NCBI GenBank assembly: GCA_963775695.1
Contig: CAVZJU010000001.1
Location: 248,001-312,000 of the forward strand
Length of the DNA stretch: 64,000 nt
DNA from: DATBLE01 sp963775695
GTDB taxonomy: Bacteria; Actinomycetota; Thermoleophilia; Gaiellales; Gaiellaceae
Direction of reading: 5' to 3'
Shown here: piece after piece, positions 16,108-24,336 of the stretch
How the letters are laid out: each line of letters starts with the position of its first letter
How positions within the stretch are numbered: position 1 is the first letter of the stretch
Program-made: the position numbers and the translations under genes
The notes under the pieces: model-generated
What the model saw: only the letters and a program-made list of their open reading frames with translations
Database searches by the model: none
What the model was told of the DNA's origin: nothing

Positions 16108-17013
16108 TCAGATGTTGAAGCGGATGTTGAGGACGTCGCCGTCTTTCACGACGTACTCCTTGCCCTCGAGCCGCTGCAGGCCGCGCTTTGCCACCTCGGC
16201 CCGGGAGGCGCACTCGACCAGGTCCTGCCAGCGGATCACCTCGCAGCGGATGAAGCCGCGGGCGATGTCGGAGTGGATCGCGCCGGCCGCATCGAGTGCG
16301 GTCTGGCCGCGCCGGAGCGTCCAGGCCCGGGTCTCCTTGTCGCCGGCGGTGAAGAAGGTGACGAGGTCGAGCGCGTCCTTCAACCGGCCGGCGACCTCGT
16401 CGAGCGCCGAACGGCCGCCTTCCCGGAACGCGGCCGCCTCCGCTTCGTCGAGCTCGGCCAGCTCCTCCTCGAGCGCGAGGTCGATGCCGTTGGCGCCGTT
16501 CTCGACGACCACCACGGGCTTCGTGGTCAGCGGGTCGAGCTCGGGCGGCAATTCCTCGGCGTAGTCGGCCAGGGTCCCGCCTGCCTCGACATGAGCGAGT
16601 AGCCGCTCGAGGTCATCTACCTCCTTGCGCAGCTTCGGATCGCCCGACTTCGCCTGCTGGCGAACCCGCTCGAGGCGCCGCTCGACGTGGTCCCGGTCGG
16701 CGACGAGCAGCTCGAGCCGCAGCTCCTCCACCTCGCCGGAGTCCCGGACGACCAGGAGCAGGGCATCCACCTGTCGCAGGTTGCCGAGCAGCTGCGGCCC
16801 CGTTCCCGGGACGTCGACGACGCGGATCGAGGCAGGAGTGATCTTGCGCGCCTGCTCGACCGCCGCGACCGGCTTCAGCCGCTCGTCCGCGATCGGCGCC
16901 ATGCCCACGTGCTCCTTCAGGTCGTGCGCCTGCGCACCGGCACGCGTCAGCGCGTTGAAGAGCTGGGTCGCACCCGCCCCTGGCAGGCCGACGATGCCGA
17001 CCTCGAGCGCCAC
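16108..17013 (-). CDS. YchF/OLA1-like protein with degenerate nucleotide-binding site
   Basis: 301 aa. The C-terminal TGS/DUF933 domain is well kept (TFFTAGDKETRAWTLRRG; IARGFIRCEVI; YVVKDGDVLNIRFN), as is the N-terminal fold. However, the P-loop reads GLPGAGATQLFNALT where YchF has GLPNVGKSTLFNALT, so the phosphate-binding Lys is gone. The specificity motif is VVVENGANG rather than a NVDE-like sequence, and DVPGT replaces DIAGLV. It is about 60 aa shorter than typical YchF. It probably cannot bind ATP or GTP normally and may keep only a ribosome- or RNA-related role. Confidence 0.85.
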   Translation of the reverse strand: MALEVGIVGLPGAGATQLFNALTRAGAQAHDLKEHVGMAPIADERLKPVAAVEQARKITPASIRVVDVPGTGPQLLGNLRQVDALLLVVRDSGEVEELRLELLVADRDHVERRLERVRQQAKSGDPKLRKEVDDLERLLAHVEAGGTLADYAEELPPELDPLTTKPVVVVENGANGIDLALEEELAELDEAEAAAFREGGRSALDEVAGRLKDALDLVTFFTAGDKETRAWTLRRGQTALDAAGAIHSDIARGFIRCEVIRWQDLVECASRAEVAKRGLQRLEGKEYVVKDGDVLNIRFNI

Positions 17014-17022
17014 AGCCGGAGC

Positions 17023-17244
17023 TCAGGCGCCGAACCCGACGCGGCCTTCGCGGGCGAAGCGCTTCACGTAGACGATCCGCCGCAGCGCCACGGTGTAGCG
17101 GCCGTCCTCGACGTCCAGCGCAAGCGATCCATCCTGGCCCGAGGACAGCGCCTGCTCGAGCCGGTCGACGGCGCCGGCCTCGACCACCGCGCCCATGATC
17201 TGGCCGCCGTCGAAGCCGATCTCGATGCGGACGCGCTCAGCCAC
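17023..17244 (-). CDS. Small protein ending in VGFGA (DUF3107-like?)
   Basis: 73 aa: RVRIEIGFDGG at the N-terminus, then helix, then YTVALRRIVYVKRFAREGRVGFGA (in two parts: YTVALRRIVYVKRF, AREGRVGFGA). The strand-helix-strand layout and the RVGFG tail recall the small actinobacterial DUF3107 proteins, but similarity elsewhere is weak, so the family call is tentative. It overlaps the 3' end of the epimerase gene by 8 nt and precedes the YchF-like gene by 9 nt, so it is part of the same operon. Confidence 0.7.
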   Translation of the reverse strand: MAERVRIEIGFDGGQIMGAVVEAGAVDRLEQALSSGQDGSLALDVEDGRYTVALRRIVYVKRFAREGRVGFGA

Positions 17245-17641
17245 GGGCGACCAGCTCCGAGAGGACGCCGTGCGATGACTCCGGGTGGACGAACGCGACC
17301 TCCATGCCGAAGAGACCCTGCCGCGGCGAGGCGTCGATCAGCTCGGCGCCCTCGCCCTCCAGGCGCGCCAGCTCGCCCGGGAGGTCGTCGACCTCGTAAG
17401 CGACGTGGTGCATACCGGGGCCGCGACGTGAGAGGAACCGCCCGACCGGTGTGTCGGCGTCGAGGGCCGCGAGCAACTCGACGTGGCTCGGCCCGACGCG
17501 CAACGACGCTGCCTCGACCCCCTGCTCCTCCTGCGTCTCCCGGCCCTCCAGCTCGGCCCCGAAGAGGCGCGCGTAGGTGGAGATCGCCTCGTCGAGATCG
17601 TCGACGGCGACGCCCAGATGGTGGATGCCCTTCGCGGCCAT
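17237..17641 (-). CDS. mce: Methylmalonyl-CoA epimerase
   Basis: 134 aa, a two-module VOC (glyoxalase-fold) protein. Metal ligands are visible in GIHHLGVAVDDLDEAI (His 8 area), PGMHHVAYEVDDL, and the C-terminal HGVLSELV (Glu). It interconverts (S)- and (R)-methylmalonyl-CoA in propionyl-CoA and odd-chain or branched-chain catabolism. Full length. ATG start at 17641. The mutase subunits are not in the window. Confidence 0.93.
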   Translation of the reverse strand: MAAKGIHHLGVAVDDLDEAISTYARLFGAELEGRETQEEQGVEAASLRVGPSHVELLAALDADTPVGRFLSRRGPGMHHVAYEVDDLPGELARLEGEGAELIDASPRQGLFGMEVAFVHPESSHGVLSELVARG

Positions 17642-17700
17642 CGATCGCGATGCTATCTCTCAGCGCCGGTGCCAGGCTTCAGCCTGGCTCCGACACGCGT

Positions 17701-19203
17701 TCAGAGCACCACGCGGACGGTGCCGACGGTCTCGGCCGAGCGGGACTCGGGTTCGACGTCGGCGAGCATCGTGTCGAGCTGGTCCTTGTTCAGCGTCTCC
17801 TGCGCGAGGAGCGCCTCCGCCAGACGGTCGAGATGCACCCGGTGCTTCTCGATCAGGCGAATCGCCTCGCGGAACGCCTCGTCGGTCAGGTGAGCCTGCT
17901 CGGCGTCGCGCAGACGCTTCGTCTCCTCCGAGAGCGAATAGTTGTCCGCCCGCATCGTCCTGCTCGGCACCGCGTCGCCCATGCCGTACTCGAACACCAT
18001 TGCGCGGGCGAGGTCGGTCGCCTTCTCCAGGTCGTTCGCAGCACCGTTCGTGACACGGCCGAAGACGACCTGCTCCGCAGCCCGGCCCGCGAGGAATACC
18101 TTCATCATGTCGACCATCTCCTCCTTGGTCCGGAGGAAGCGTTCCTCGATCGGCAGGTTGAGCGTGTAGCCGAGCGCCTGGCCACGGGAGACGATCGTGA
18201 CCTTGTGCACCGGCAGCGCCTCGCCCATCAGGTACGACATCAGTGCGTGCCCCGACTCGTGGTACGCGAGGATTCGCTTCTCCTTCTCGCTGACAACCCG
18301 CCGCTGCTGGAGGCCGGCGACGACACGCTCCAGGGCCGACTCGAACTCGGCCTGGCGGATGCGGTCGAGGTTGCGTCGTCCGGCGAAGATCGCCGCCTCG
18401 TTGCAGATGTTGGCGAGGTCGGCGCCCGCGAGGCCGGCGGTCTGTCGCGCGATCGAGTGGAGATCGACGTCGTCGGCGAGCGGCTTCCCGCGTGTATGCA
18501 CGGCGAGGATCTTCTCGCGGCCGGCCAGGTCGGGCGGTGCGACGAGAAGCTGGCGGTCGAACCGGCCCGGACGGAGCAGCGCCGGATCGAGGTCCTGGAT
18601 GCGGTTGGAAGCGCCCATCACGACCACCTGCTCGGCGGTCGCGAACCCATCGAGCTCGACCAGGAGCTGGTTCAGTGTCTGGTCCTGCTCGCGGTTGAAG
18701 CCGTGGCCGCTGCGGGCCGCGCCGACGGCATCGAGCTCGTCGATGAAGATGATCGCCGGCGCGTTCTTGCGGGCCGTCTCGAACAGCTTGCGGATCCGGG
18801 AGGCGCCGAGCCCCGCGAACATCTCGACGAAGGCGGAGGCGCTCTGGGAGTAGAAGCTCGCCCCGGACTCGTGGGCGACGGCCTTCGCCAGGAGCGTCTT
18901 GCCGGTACCGGGCGGGCCGTAGAGCAGGAGACCTTTCGGGACGCGCGCGCCGAGTCGCGCAAACCGCGCGGGGTCTCTCAGGAAGTCGACCACCTCCTCG
19001 AGCTCGGCCTTCGCGTCCTCGACCCCTGCCACGTCCGCGAAGGACACCGACGTCGTCGAGTTCGGCTCGGTCAGGTTCGGCTTGACCCGGGGCATCAGCT
19101 GGATCGTGCGCCAGATCAGGAAGACGAGGATCGCGAAGAACGCGATCGGAAGCCACGTGAGCGCACCCTGAGTGATCTCGTGCGCCAGCGACGAGAGAGG
19201 CAT
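17701..19203 (-). CDS. ftsH: Compact FtsH-like membrane AAA+ metalloprotease
   Basis: 500 aa. One N-terminal membrane helix (about 16-32, TWLPIAFFAILVFLIWR), then the AAA module: Walker A GPPGTGKT (96-103), pore motif AFVEMFAGLGASR, Walker B IIFIDELDA (151-159), and SRH arginines near 201-216. The M41 protease domain follows, with zinc motif HESGH (315-319). It degrades membrane and soluble proteins at the inner membrane. Typical FtsH is 600-700 aa with two helices around a periplasmic domain; both the second helix and that domain are absent here. ATG at 19203 is preferred; upstream in-frame sequence is not membrane-like. Confidence 0.93.
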   Translation of the reverse strand: MPLSSLAHEITQGALTWLPIAFFAILVFLIWRTIQLMPRVKPNLTEPNSTTSVSFADVAGVEDAKAELEEVVDFLRDPARFARLGARVPKGLLLYGPPGTGKTLLAKAVAHESGASFYSQSASAFVEMFAGLGASRIRKLFETARKNAPAIIFIDELDAVGAARSGHGFNREQDQTLNQLLVELDGFATAEQVVVMGASNRIQDLDPALLRPGRFDRQLLVAPPDLAGREKILAVHTRGKPLADDVDLHSIARQTAGLAGADLANICNEAAIFAGRRNLDRIRQAEFESALERVVAGLQQRRVVSEKEKRILAYHESGHALMSYLMGEALPVHKVTIVSRGQALGYTLNLPIEERFLRTKEEMVDMMKVFLAGRAAEQVVFGRVTNGAANDLEKATDLARAMVFEYGMGDAVPSRTMRADNYSLSEETKRLRDAEQAHLTDEAFREAIRLIEKHRVHLDRLAEALLAQETLNKDQLDTMLADVEPESRSAETVGTVRVVL

Positions 19204-19251
19204 GCACCATGCATCGGCAGTGGCGGACCGCCGCATTAGTACGCTCACGGC

Positions 19252-20214
19252 ATGGAACTGCCCCTGCCGCCGCACTGGGACCCGCAGCGGATCGAGGATG
19301 TCCGGCGGGTTCCGTACGAGACCCGCGCGACCGAGGCGACCGACTGGGCGGGCGCGCACGACATCCGGCCCGCCCGCGAAGACGAGCAGCAGGTCGGGTT
19401 ATTGCTCGTCGATTGCCAGAACACGTTCTGCACACCGGGCTTCGAGCTCTTCGTGCCGGGCGCGCCCGACGACAGCCGGCGGCTGTGCGAGTTCGTCTAC
19501 CGCAACCTCGGCGAGATCACCCGGATCATCCCGACGCTCGACACGCACCGCGCGCTGCAGGTCTTCCACGCCGCCTGGCTGGTCGACGCTAAGGGGCGGC
19601 ATCCGGCGCCGTACACCGTCGTGTCGACCTACGAGGTCGAGGCGGGCATCTGGCGGGCAGCCGATCCCGAGGAGCAGGGGAACCTGGAGCGGTACGTCCG
19701 CGGCCTGGCGGAGCGCGGTCGCTACCGGCTCACGGTCTGGCCGTACCACGCGATGCTGGGCGGGATCGGCCATGCACTGGTCTCGGCCGTCGAGGAGGCG
19801 GTGTTCTTCCACTCGGTCGCGCGGAATTCGCCGGCCGCTTTCCAGGTGAAGGGCGAGAACCCCCGCGTCGAGCACTACTCGGTCCTCGGCCCGGAGGTCG
19901 GAGGTCGGCGCAACGAGGAGCTGATCGAGCTGCTGGGCTCGTTCGACGCGGTTGCGATCGCGGGACAGGCGAAGAGTCACTGCGTCGCCTGGAGCGTCGA
20001 GGACCTGCTCCAGGACGTCCCGGCCGATCGCGTCTACCTGCTCGAGGACTGCACCTCGCCGGTGATCGCCTCGGGCTCGGTCGACTTCAGCGCCGAGGGG
20101 AACGAGGCGTTCGCGCGCTTCGCCGCCCGTGGAGTCCACATCGTCCGCTCCACACAGGCCATCGACTCCTGGCCTCGCCCGGAGCAGTCACCCCGCGCGG
20201 CTGCGGGAGCCTAG
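19252..20214 (+). CDS. Isochorismatase-fold cysteine hydrolase (nicotinamidase-like)
   Basis: 320 aa, longer than classical PncA (about 200 aa). The fold markers are GLLLVDCQNTFC (catalytic Asp 54), TLDTHRALQVFH (metal-type D and H at 97 and 99), and GQAKSHCVAWSVEDLL with the nucleophile C244. Placement next to pncB makes nicotinamide-to-nicotinate deamidation in NAD salvage the best guess, though other amidases share the fold. ATG start. Its TAG stop shares the palindromic CTAG at 20211-20214 with the pncB stop on the other strand. Confidence 0.85.
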   Translation: MELPLPPHWDPQRIEDVRRVPYETRATEATDWAGAHDIRPAREDEQQVGLLLVDCQNTFCTPGFELFVPGAPDDSRRLCEFVYRNLGEITRIIPTLDTHRALQVFHAAWLVDAKGRHPAPYTVVSTYEVEAGIWRAADPEEQGNLERYVRGLAERGRYRLTVWPYHAMLGGIGHALVSAVEEAVFFHSVARNSPAAFQVKGENPRVEHYSVLGPEVGGRRNEELIELLGSFDAVAIAGQAKSHCVAWSVEDLLQDVPADRVYLLEDCTSPVIASGSVDFSAEGNEAFARFAARGVHIVRSTQAIDSWPRPEQSPRAAAGA

Positions 20215-21299
20215 GAGACGAGCTCGAGGCGGGTGCTCGGGCGGAAGCGCCGTCCGACCTTGGCGGTCGCGCGGCCGTCGGTGAGCACGATGTCGCCGGT
20301 GAAGTCGTTCTCTCCCCGGATCAGCGACGAGCCCACGCCGTACGCGTCGACCGGCACGCCCGTCTGCTCGAACGCGCGGATCCGGTCGACCGTGAAGCCG
20401 CCCGAGGCGACGATCTTCACCGACTCGAACCCGTCGCGGTCGAGGGCCTCTCGAACCTTCCGCACCAGCCGCTCGTTCACGCCGCGGGGGTCGAAATCGC
20501 CCATCTCGTTCCAGAGCGCCCGGTCGACGAGCTGCCCGGACGTGTCGAGCCGGACGCCCCAGAGGCGGTCCTTGAGCGCGCGGGCGACCTCGAGCGACGT
20601 CCGCACGGAGTCGTTCTCGAAGTCGACGAGTACGACGATGTTGAAGTCGTCCGGTGCCCACTCGGCGAACTTCGTCGCCGCGAGCACTGTGTTGCCCCCG
20701 TAGGCGGCGATCAGCGCGTGCGGGACCGTGCCGATCCCGCGACCGCCCCACCACGACGACTGCGCATCGGTGGTGACGCCGATCTCGGCGCCGACCAGCG
20801 CCCCGGCGACGTGCGCCGCGTACCCGTCGCCGGTCTGCACCCGGTGGTGGTCGTGACGGGCCGGCATGAAGATGATCGGCTTCCCGGCGGCCGCCTCCAG
20901 GACCCGGGTGACGTTGGTCGAGATCAGCGTCCGCCGCGCAAGCACGCCCAGGTAGACGGTCTCGAGGTGCGCGAACAGCGTGTAGTCGCCCTCGACCGTC
21001 ATCACGGTCTCCCACGGACCGATGCCGTCGCCGTCGAAGAGCGCGTGGACCGTGAGCGCATCCCAGTCCTCGGAGCAGAGCTTCAGGATCGCGATCGCCT
21101 CGTCCATTCCACCGAGCACCGCCTGGTGCTTCTGGAACACCTGCATGACCACCCGCGGGTGGCGCCCGTCCGCGAGCAGCGCCGATCGCGTGTGGTTGAA
21201 GTACGCGTCCGTGTAGTAGCCCTCCCGCATCTTGTCGACGGGAAGGTCGAAGATCTCGGGCGGGAGCCGCCTACCCTGCTGCCGGGTGTTGAGGACCAT
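20211..21299 (-). CDS. pncB: Nicotinate phosphoribosyltransferase
   Basis: 362 aa. N-terminal EGYYTDAYFNHT motif, then FMPARHDHHRVQTGDGYAAH (as FMPARHDHHRV and QTGDGYAAH), TDAQSSWWGGRGIGTVPHALIAAYGG in two conserved blocks, and the phosphoribosyl-binding end IVASGGFTVDRIRAFE...GVGSSL. It converts nicotinate and PRPP to NaMN in the Preiss-Handler pathway. The size and motif spacing fit the shorter archaeal/actinobacterial type. ATG at 21299; its first 29 nt overlap the end of the DUF1385 gene, so it is translated as part of that operon. Confidence 0.93.
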   Translation of the reverse strand: MVLNTRQQGRRLPPEIFDLPVDKMREGYYTDAYFNHTRSALLADGRHPRVVMQVFQKHQAVLGGMDEAIAILKLCSEDWDALTVHALFDGDGIGPWETVMTVEGDYTLFAHLETVYLGVLARRTLISTNVTRVLEAAAGKPIIFMPARHDHHRVQTGDGYAAHVAGALVGAEIGVTTDAQSSWWGGRGIGTVPHALIAAYGGNTVLAATKFAEWAPDDFNIVVLVDFENDSVRTSLEVARALKDRLWGVRLDTSGQLVDRALWNEMGDFDPRGVNERLVRKVREALDRDGFESVKIVASGGFTVDRIRAFEQTGVPVDAYGVGSSLIRGENDFTGDIVLTDGRATAKVGRRFRPSTRLELVS

Positions 21300-22092
21300 C
21301 GTGGTCGGCGGCGCGGGTCTCGAGCTCCAGGCAGGCTCCGAGCGCCGCCTCGGCGACCTCGAGCTGCGCGGCGTCGGGCTCGGCGGTCGCGAACCGGTGC
21401 TGCAGCTGATGACCGGGCCAGGCGAGCGACCGGGCGACGCGATGGTCGGCATTCCGGACCATCCACGAGAAGATCTCGGTGGCCGCCGCCACGCTTCCGA
21501 CGGCCGCGACCAGCCGCGCCAGTCCGCGCGCGCGTTCCGGTGCCTTCGCGGCGAGCGCCGCGCCGGCCGCGGAGGTGAGCAGCAGCGGCCCGATCAGGTG
21601 CGACCCGCACCGCTCGTGCTCCTTGCCCCGGGGCTCGCCGTGCTCGTACGTCCCGATCGAGATGTGCTCGGCACCGTGATAGGCGGCGAGGTCCGAGCCT
21701 CGCAAGGCCAGCGTCGCCGGCAGGAGCGACACGGTGCCGCCCAGAAGCTCCCGCACCGCGGGGCCGAGACGCGTGGACTTCCGTAGCCGGTGCGCGACCA
21801 GCGCGCTGGCGACCATCGAGCCGAGCACCGCGGGCCGCTCGAACGGCAGCCGTGCATCCGGGCAGGAGCGCCTGATCCGCGGCAGGAGCGCAAAGGCGTC
21901 GAGCAGCCGGATCGGCCCGCGGAGCAACGGGTTGGTGACGCCGGCGCCGCGCACGCTCTTCGTACCCGAGGCGACGCGAAGCTCGCCCTGGTCGGTGCGG
22001 ACCGCGACCGCCCACGAGGTCGGCCCGTGGACGAGCACGCCGTTCTGCAGCGCCATGCCGCCGAGGCGAATCTTGTCCTGCTCTTCTGCCAT
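21271..22092 (-). CDS. DUF1385 (YqhQ-like) membrane protein
   Basis: 273 aa. Family marks: LGGMALQNGVLVHGPTSWAVAVR near the N-terminus, RGPIRLLDAF, LLPATLALRGSDLAAYHGAEHISIGTYEHGE (in parts: LAAYHGAEHISIGTYEHGE), and HERCGSHLIGPLLL with His/Cys residues typical of the family. Several hydrophobic stretches fit a membrane protein. The molecular role is unknown. ATG at 22092 chosen because conservation starts just after it. Confidence 0.9.
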   Translation of the reverse strand: MAEEQDKIRLGGMALQNGVLVHGPTSWAVAVRTDQGELRVASGTKSVRGAGVTNPLLRGPIRLLDAFALLPRIRRSCPDARLPFERPAVLGSMVASALVAHRLRKSTRLGPAVRELLGGTVSLLPATLALRGSDLAAYHGAEHISIGTYEHGEPRGKEHERCGSHLIGPLLLTSAAGAALAAKAPERARGLARLVAAVGSVAAATEIFSWMVRNADHRVARSLAWPGHQLQHRFATAEPDAAQLEVAEAALGACLELETRAADHDGPQHPAAG

Positions 22093-22134
22093 CGCCGTCC
22101 AGAGTACCCCGCTCCGCACCGCGCCCGTCACACT

Positions 22135-22167
22135 ATCGGCACGGTCCCATTTCCCACGTGTGCCGAT
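22135..22167 (-). terminator. Possible hairpin terminator after the M20 peptidase gene
   Basis: On the minus strand, 8 nt after the peptidase stop, arms ATCGGCAC and GTGCCGAT can pair around a 17-nt loop. No clear U-run follows, so termination would have to be Rho-assisted. Weak evidence. Confidence 0.35.
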
Positions 22168-22174
22168 CTTCGGG

Positions 22175-23602
22175 TTAGGCTCGCCGTGGGGAGGAGGCCG
22201 AGCGAACCGAAGTGGCAGGACCTGCCTGGATGCCGCCGACCGCCGCAGCGGCATGGCGCAGGAACTCCACTCCGAGCTCGAGATCGTCGACGGGAATCCG
22301 CTCGTCGGCCGAGTGGATCAGGCGTGCCGCCAGCTCCGGACTCATCGTGCGCATCGGGAAGAACCCGTAGGCGACGGTCCCGAACGCCTCGCGCAGCCAG
22401 TGCGAATCGGTGAACCCGGCGACGCAGATCGGAGCGAGCCGGGCTCCCGGCTCGATCCCGTCCACGAACGACTCGATCGCCTGCCAGAGCGGCGTTCCAA
22501 GCTCCGAGCGGGTGCCGCCCTGGCTGTCGCGCCACTCGACCTCGTAGTCGTCCTCGCCGAGCCACGACCGCACGAGTGCGTCCGCCTCCGCCTCCGACTG
22601 GCCGGGCAGGAGCCGGCAGTCGACGGTCACGTCGCAGCGCCCTGGAATCACGTTCCGCTTCTCCGAGGCCGCGATCATCGTCGGCGCGACCGTCATCCCC
22701 AGCAACGGCTCGATCATCTCCGCCGCCACCGGGTCGATGGAGCGGGCAAGCGCCAGAGCGCCGGCCAGGGGCGGCACGGAGTCGGTCACGGCCTCGAAAA
22801 AGCCCGCAGCTTCCGGGATCAGCACCGGCTCGGGCTGGAAGGCTCCCAGCCGCTCGATGAGCCCGGCCGCCTTGACGAGCGCGTTGTCGGCGATCGCAGG
22901 CATCGAGCCGTGCCCGCTCCGGCCGTGGACGTGCAGGACGAACGGGGAGCTTCGCTTCTCGGCCGCGGAGCAGAGGTACAGCACCCGCCCGCCGAGCTCG
23001 ATGCGGTCGCCGGCGCCCTCGTTCACGGCGTAGTCGCAGCGCACCGCCTCCGGGTGCTCCGCGCACAGCCACTCGAGGCCGTAGGTGACGCCCTCGCCCA
23101 TCTCCTCGTCGGCGGTGGCGGCGAAGATCAGGTCGCCGGCGGGCTCGAACCCGTCGCGCGCGAGCGAGGCGATCGCGACGGCGCTTGCGGCCACCTGGCC
23201 CTTCATGTCGAGCGCGCCGCGTCCCCACACACAGTCGTCCGCGAGGTCGCCCGACCACGGGTCGACCGACCATTCCGCCGGGTCGGCGAGGACGGTGTCC
23301 GTGTGCGAGAGCAGCAACATGCTGGGCCCGTCGCCGCGGCCGGGGATCCGGGCCACCAGGTTCGCCCGCTCGGGAACACGAGCGTAGAGCTGGCACTCGA
23401 CACCGAACGGCTCGAGGTACGCGCGCAGCAACTCGGCGGCGGCAGTCTCGTTGCCCGGCGGGTTGACCGTGTCCAGCCGGATCAGGGCCCGGAGGAGCTC
23501 GACCGCTTCGTCGCGGACGCTGACGCCTTCGGCGTCACGACATCGCCTCTCACCAAGTGCGACATCCTTGCTGTCGCCTTTGTCCTCGGCTTCGTCTCTC
23601 AC
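22175..23602 (-). CDS. M20/M25/M40 family metallopeptidase
   Basis: 475 aa related to ArgE/DapE/CPG2. Metal and catalytic sites: LLLSHTDTV (H100, D102), WGRGALDMKG (D132), ATADEEMGEG (E166/E167), and a late VAGFTDSHWLRE. A lid domain occupies the middle (VLHVHGRSGHGSMP). It cleaves N-acyl or dipeptide-type bonds; the exact substrate is open. The only usable start is GTG 23602, which overlaps the methyltransferase stop (GTGA). This gives a charged 28-residue leader before the conserved core at VRDEAVELLRAL. Confidence 0.92.
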   Translation of the reverse strand: MRDEAEDKGDSKDVALGERRCRDAEGVSVRDEAVELLRALIRLDTVNPPGNETAAAELLRAYLEPFGVECQLYARVPERANLVARIPGRGDGPSMLLLSHTDTVLADPAEWSVDPWSGDLADDCVWGRGALDMKGQVAASAVAIASLARDGFEPAGDLIFAATADEEMGEGVTYGLEWLCAEHPEAVRCDYAVNEGAGDRIELGGRVLYLCSAAEKRSSPFVLHVHGRSGHGSMPAIADNALVKAAGLIERLGAFQPEPVLIPEAAGFFEAVTDSVPPLAGALALARSIDPVAAEMIEPLLGMTVAPTMIAASEKRNVIPGRCDVTVDCRLLPGQSEAEADALVRSWLGEDDYEVEWRDSQGGTRSELGTPLWQAIESFVDGIEPGARLAPICVAGFTDSHWLREAFGTVAYGFFPMRTMSPELAARLIHSADERIPVDDLELGVEFLRHAAAAVGGIQAGPATSVRSASSPRRA

Positions 23603-24336
23603 AAGCGCGTCCCGACGATCAGGACGAATTCACGTGTGAGCGAGCCCTCGCCGAGAAGCTGCTTGTACTCGCGGCCTGCGCTCTCCCGCTCCTCCGGTCC
23701 CAGGGTCTCCAGCCAGGCCCTCAGCGGCGGCACCGATGTCGAGAGCAACTGCCAGCAGTCGTCCGTCGTCGGAGCCGAGATCGTCGCCCCGCCGCGCTCG
23801 AACGACAGCTCGGCCTCCGGGAAGAGACCGCGGGCGTGCTCCCCGTCGGCCCACTGCTGAGCCAAGGTGCCCTCGTAGTCGGCCCGCAGCCGCATGCCCA
23901 GCTGGAACCACTCGTCCCGCGTCCACGACGTGACCGCAAACCGCGCTCCGGGACGGCAGACCCGAATCAGCTCCGCCGCCGCCAGTGCGTGGTCGGGCGC
24001 GAAGATCATCCCGAAGGCCGACGCGACTGCGTCGAACTCACCGTCCGCGTACGGCAGCGCTTGAGCGTCGCCCTCGTCGAACCGGATCTCGAGCCCCGCT
24101 TCCTCGGCCGCCGCCCGCGCCTTCTCGAGCTGGTCGGCGGAAATGTCGAGCCCGGTGACGTCGGCTTCGGCCCGCGCGGCGGCGAGCGCGACGCCGCCGG
24201 TGCCGCACGCCAGGTCGAGGAACCGCTCGCCCGGCTTCGGCGAAAGCGTCTCGACGATCCGGAGGTGGATAGGAGCGAAGGCCTCCGCGATCCGCTCGTA
24301 CGTCCCTCCGCTCCAGGCGGCGGCGGCGTCGCTCAG
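23599..24336 (-). CDS. Class I SAM-dependent methyltransferase
   Basis: 245 aa with motif I LDLACGTGGVALAAA, motif II acidic residue in VTGLDISADQLEKAR, post-I RFDEGDAQALPYADGEFDAV and VCRPGARFAVTSW (motif III). The small-molecule or quinone-type (UbiE-like) arrangement is clear; the acceptor is unknown. No ATG, GTG or TTG fits the expected N-terminus (SDAAAAWSGGTYERIAEAF); CTG at 24336, which forms a CTGA overlap with the upstream stop, is the best candidate. Middle gene of an operon with tryptophan dioxygenase and an M20 peptidase. Confidence 0.85.
   Translation of the reverse strand: MSDAAAAWSGGTYERIAEAFAPIHLRIVETLSPKPGERFLDLACGTGGVALAAARAEADVTGLDISADQLEKARAAAEEAGLEIRFDEGDAQALPYADGEFDAVASAFGMIFAPDHALAAAELIRVCRPGARFAVTSWTRDEWFQLGMRLRADYEGTLAQQWADGEHARGLFPEAELSFERGGATISAPTTDDCWQLLSTSVPPLRAWLETLGPEERESAGREYKQLLGEGSLTREFVLIVGTRL

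Noticed and set aside
20718..23860. Very long + strand frames over pncB, DUF1385 and the M20 peptidase
   Set aside because: They are antisense shadows of well-recognised minus-strand enzymes and have antisense-type composition.
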